DNA of 64,000 nucleotides from Pedobacter sp. Leaf41. GTDB taxonomy: Bacteria > Bacteroidota > Bacteroidia > Sphingobacteriales > Sphingobacteriaceae. Shown here piece after piece: positions 62,919 to 64,000 of this stretch (position 1 is the stretch's first letter; each line of letters begins with the position of its first letter). The position numbers and the translations under genes were made by a program. The notes below the pieces were generated by a model that worked only from the letters and a program-made list of their open reading frames with translations, made no database searches and was not told where the DNA came from. The stretch is taken from assembly GCF_001422545.1 (NCBI RefSeq), contig NZ_LMLE01000001.1, positions 596,830 to 660,829 of the forward strand, read 5' to 3'.

Positions 62919-64000
62919 TTATAATTTGGTAGAAACAGGGGTAAACTTGGTTAAGTTAATACCTTCAACTGCAGTTTTATATTCTTCGATACTTGGAATA
63001 CGACCTAAAATTGCAGAAAGAACGACTACAGGGGTAGAAGCCAATAAAGATTCGCCTTTTTTGCCATCTCTATCTTCTACCACACGGCCCTGGAACAAGC
63101 GGGTTGAAGTTGCCATTACGGTATCTCCTTTTGCTGCTTTTTCCTGGTTACCCATACATAAGTTACAGCCCGGGCGCTCTAAGTACATAATGTTTTCATA
63201 TTCTGTACGGGCTGAACTTTTCGGCAATGCATCGCTAAATTCAAATCCAGAATACTTTTGTAGGTATTCCCAATCGCCTTCCGCTTTTAATTCATCAATG
63301 ATATTATAAGTAGGGGCAGCAACCACTAGCGGAGCTTTGAAAGAAACTGTTCCTGTTTTTTGCTCTACATTTCTTAACATTTGCGAAACGATTTTCAAAT
63401 CGTCTTTGTGAACCATGCAAGATCCAACGAAGCCAAGGTCTACCTTTTTATCGCCTCCATAGAAAGTTAAATCTCTGATGGTATCATGGGTGTAGCGTTT
63501 AGAAACATCAACATTATTCACATCCGGATCGGCAATCATTGGCTCTTCAATCAGATCCAGATCAATAATTACCTCTGCATAATATTTCGCATTATCATCT
63601 GGCATTAAAGCCGGTTTGATGCCTGTTTTTATTTCCTCAATACGTTTGTTTGCTTTGTTGATTAAACCTTGTAGCACCTGGTTATGGTTGTCCATACCTT
63701 TGTCTATCATGATTTGAATCCGATTTTTGGCAATTTCTAAAGATTGAATTAAAGTATCATCCTGCGAAATGCAGATAGATGCTTTTGCTTTCATCTCTGC
63801 TGTCCAATCGGTAAATGTAAAAGCCTGATCGGCTAATAAAGTTCCAATGTGAACTTCAATAATACGGCCCTGGAATACATTTTCGCCATCAAATTGCTGC
63901 AACATTTGTAATTGAGTCGCATGCACCACATCACGGAAATCCATGTGCGCTTTCATGGCGCCTTTGAAAGTTACTTTAACCGATTCAGGAATTGGCATCG
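62919..64000 (-). CDS. acnB: Aconitate hydratase B, C-terminal part (cut by window edge)
   Basis: The last 360 residues of an AcnB-type aconitase run from the right edge to a stop at 62919. Met at 63998 is internal to the protein, not a start. The iron-sulphur ligands are in LERPGCNLCMGNQ, and GFVGSCMVHKDDLK marks the preceding cluster motif. The wording (KVTFKGAMKAHMDFRDVV, SVKV) matches AcnB. Besides aconitase activity, AcnB enzymes can act on 2-methylisocitrate in propionate use. It precedes the mitochondrial-type aconitase gene on the same strand, and a terminator-like hairpin lies in the 190-base gap. Confidence 0.9.
   Translation of the reverse strand, partial: MPIPESVKVTFKGAMKAHMDFRDVVHATQLQMLQQFDGENVFQGRIIEVHIGTLLADQAFTFTDWTAEMKAKASICISQDDTLIQSLEIAKNRIQIMIDKGMDNHNQVLQGLINKANKRIEEIKTGIKPALMPDDNAKYYAEVIIDLDLIEEPMIADPDVNNVDVSKRYTHDTIRDLTFYGGDKKVDLGFVGSCMVHKDDLKIVSQMLRNVEQKTGTVSFKAPLVVAAPTYNIIDELKAEGDWEYLQKYSGFEFSDALPKSSARTEYENIMYLERPGCNLCMGNQEKAAKGDTVMATSTRLFQGRVVEDRDGKKGESLLASTPVVVLSAILGRIPSIEEYKTAVEGINLTKFTPVSTKL

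Noticed and set aside
1..64000. tRNA, rRNA, CRISPR, transposase or prophage genes
   Set aside because: I looked for cloverleaf-like stretches, regular spacer arrays and DDE/Tyr recombinase motifs and found none.

Overview
The window looks like chromosomal DNA of a Bacteroidota, most likely a Sphingobacteriaceae member close to Pedobacter. The pointers are AT-rich intergenic DNA, promoters of the TAnnTTTG type, no Shine-Dalgarno-type leaders, an exported protein with a gliding-motility/type IX secretion C-terminal domain, TonB-dependent uptake, many lipoproteins, and families largely confined to this phylum (DUF5606, putative porins, BtuG-like propellers). The genus is inferred from gene content and style, not from a marker gene. 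No rRNA, tRNA, CRISPR array, transposase or prophage gene was found.

Layout. 1-3.2 kb: a TlpA-like exported protein cut by the left edge and a GMC oxidoreductase/gluconate-dehydrogenase-subunit-3-like pair. 3.5-8.1 kb: a methyltransferase, a DUF1304 membrane protein and dnaK, which has a sigma-54-like promoter and its own terminator, with several palindromic repeats between genes. 8.5-13.6 kb: a sugar kinase/nucleotidyltransferase pair, a HerA-like ATPase and cbpA-cbpM. 13.7-22.2 kb: an S9 peptidase, a broken DUF1801 gene beside a repeat, DUF1810, a receiver-only response regulator, an FAD/NAD(P) protein, DUF4142, DUF1543 and an ECF sigma/anti-sigma pair. 22.4-28 kb: xthA, then a cobalamin riboswitch leading a three-gene vitamin B12 uptake operon. 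28-33.3 kb: M42 peptidase, GNAT, outer-membrane protein, MFS transporter and acyl-CoA carboxylase beta subunit. 33.6-38.7 kb: SulP transporter plus beta-carbonic anhydrase (probable bicarbonate uptake), and pruA. 38.8-45.4 kb: a tightly overlapped eight-gene type III polyketide synthase cluster. 45.8-49.7 kb: lpxK, purine nucleoside phosphorylase and a putative porin. 49.7-64 kb: envelope proteins, a cyclophilin, rlmH, a membrane-anchored MutS-like ATPase, a large exported CHU_C protein, a GH1 glucosidase, DUF2007, and two unrelated aconitases side by side, the second cut by the right edge.

The most interesting locus is the type III PKS cluster. It joins a chalcone-synthase-like enzyme to its own ACP, ketosynthase, FabZ-like dehydratase, phosphopantetheinyl transferase, methyltransferase, FAD oxidoreductase and a di-iron hydroxylase-like membrane protein. 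This suggests a lipid-like or quinone-like metabolite built on a dedicated acyl starter. Other items worth a look are the dnaK sigma-54-like promoter overlapping an inverted repeat, two families of short palindromic repeats, an orphan terminator that may mark a small RNA, and a large palindrome upstream of pruA.
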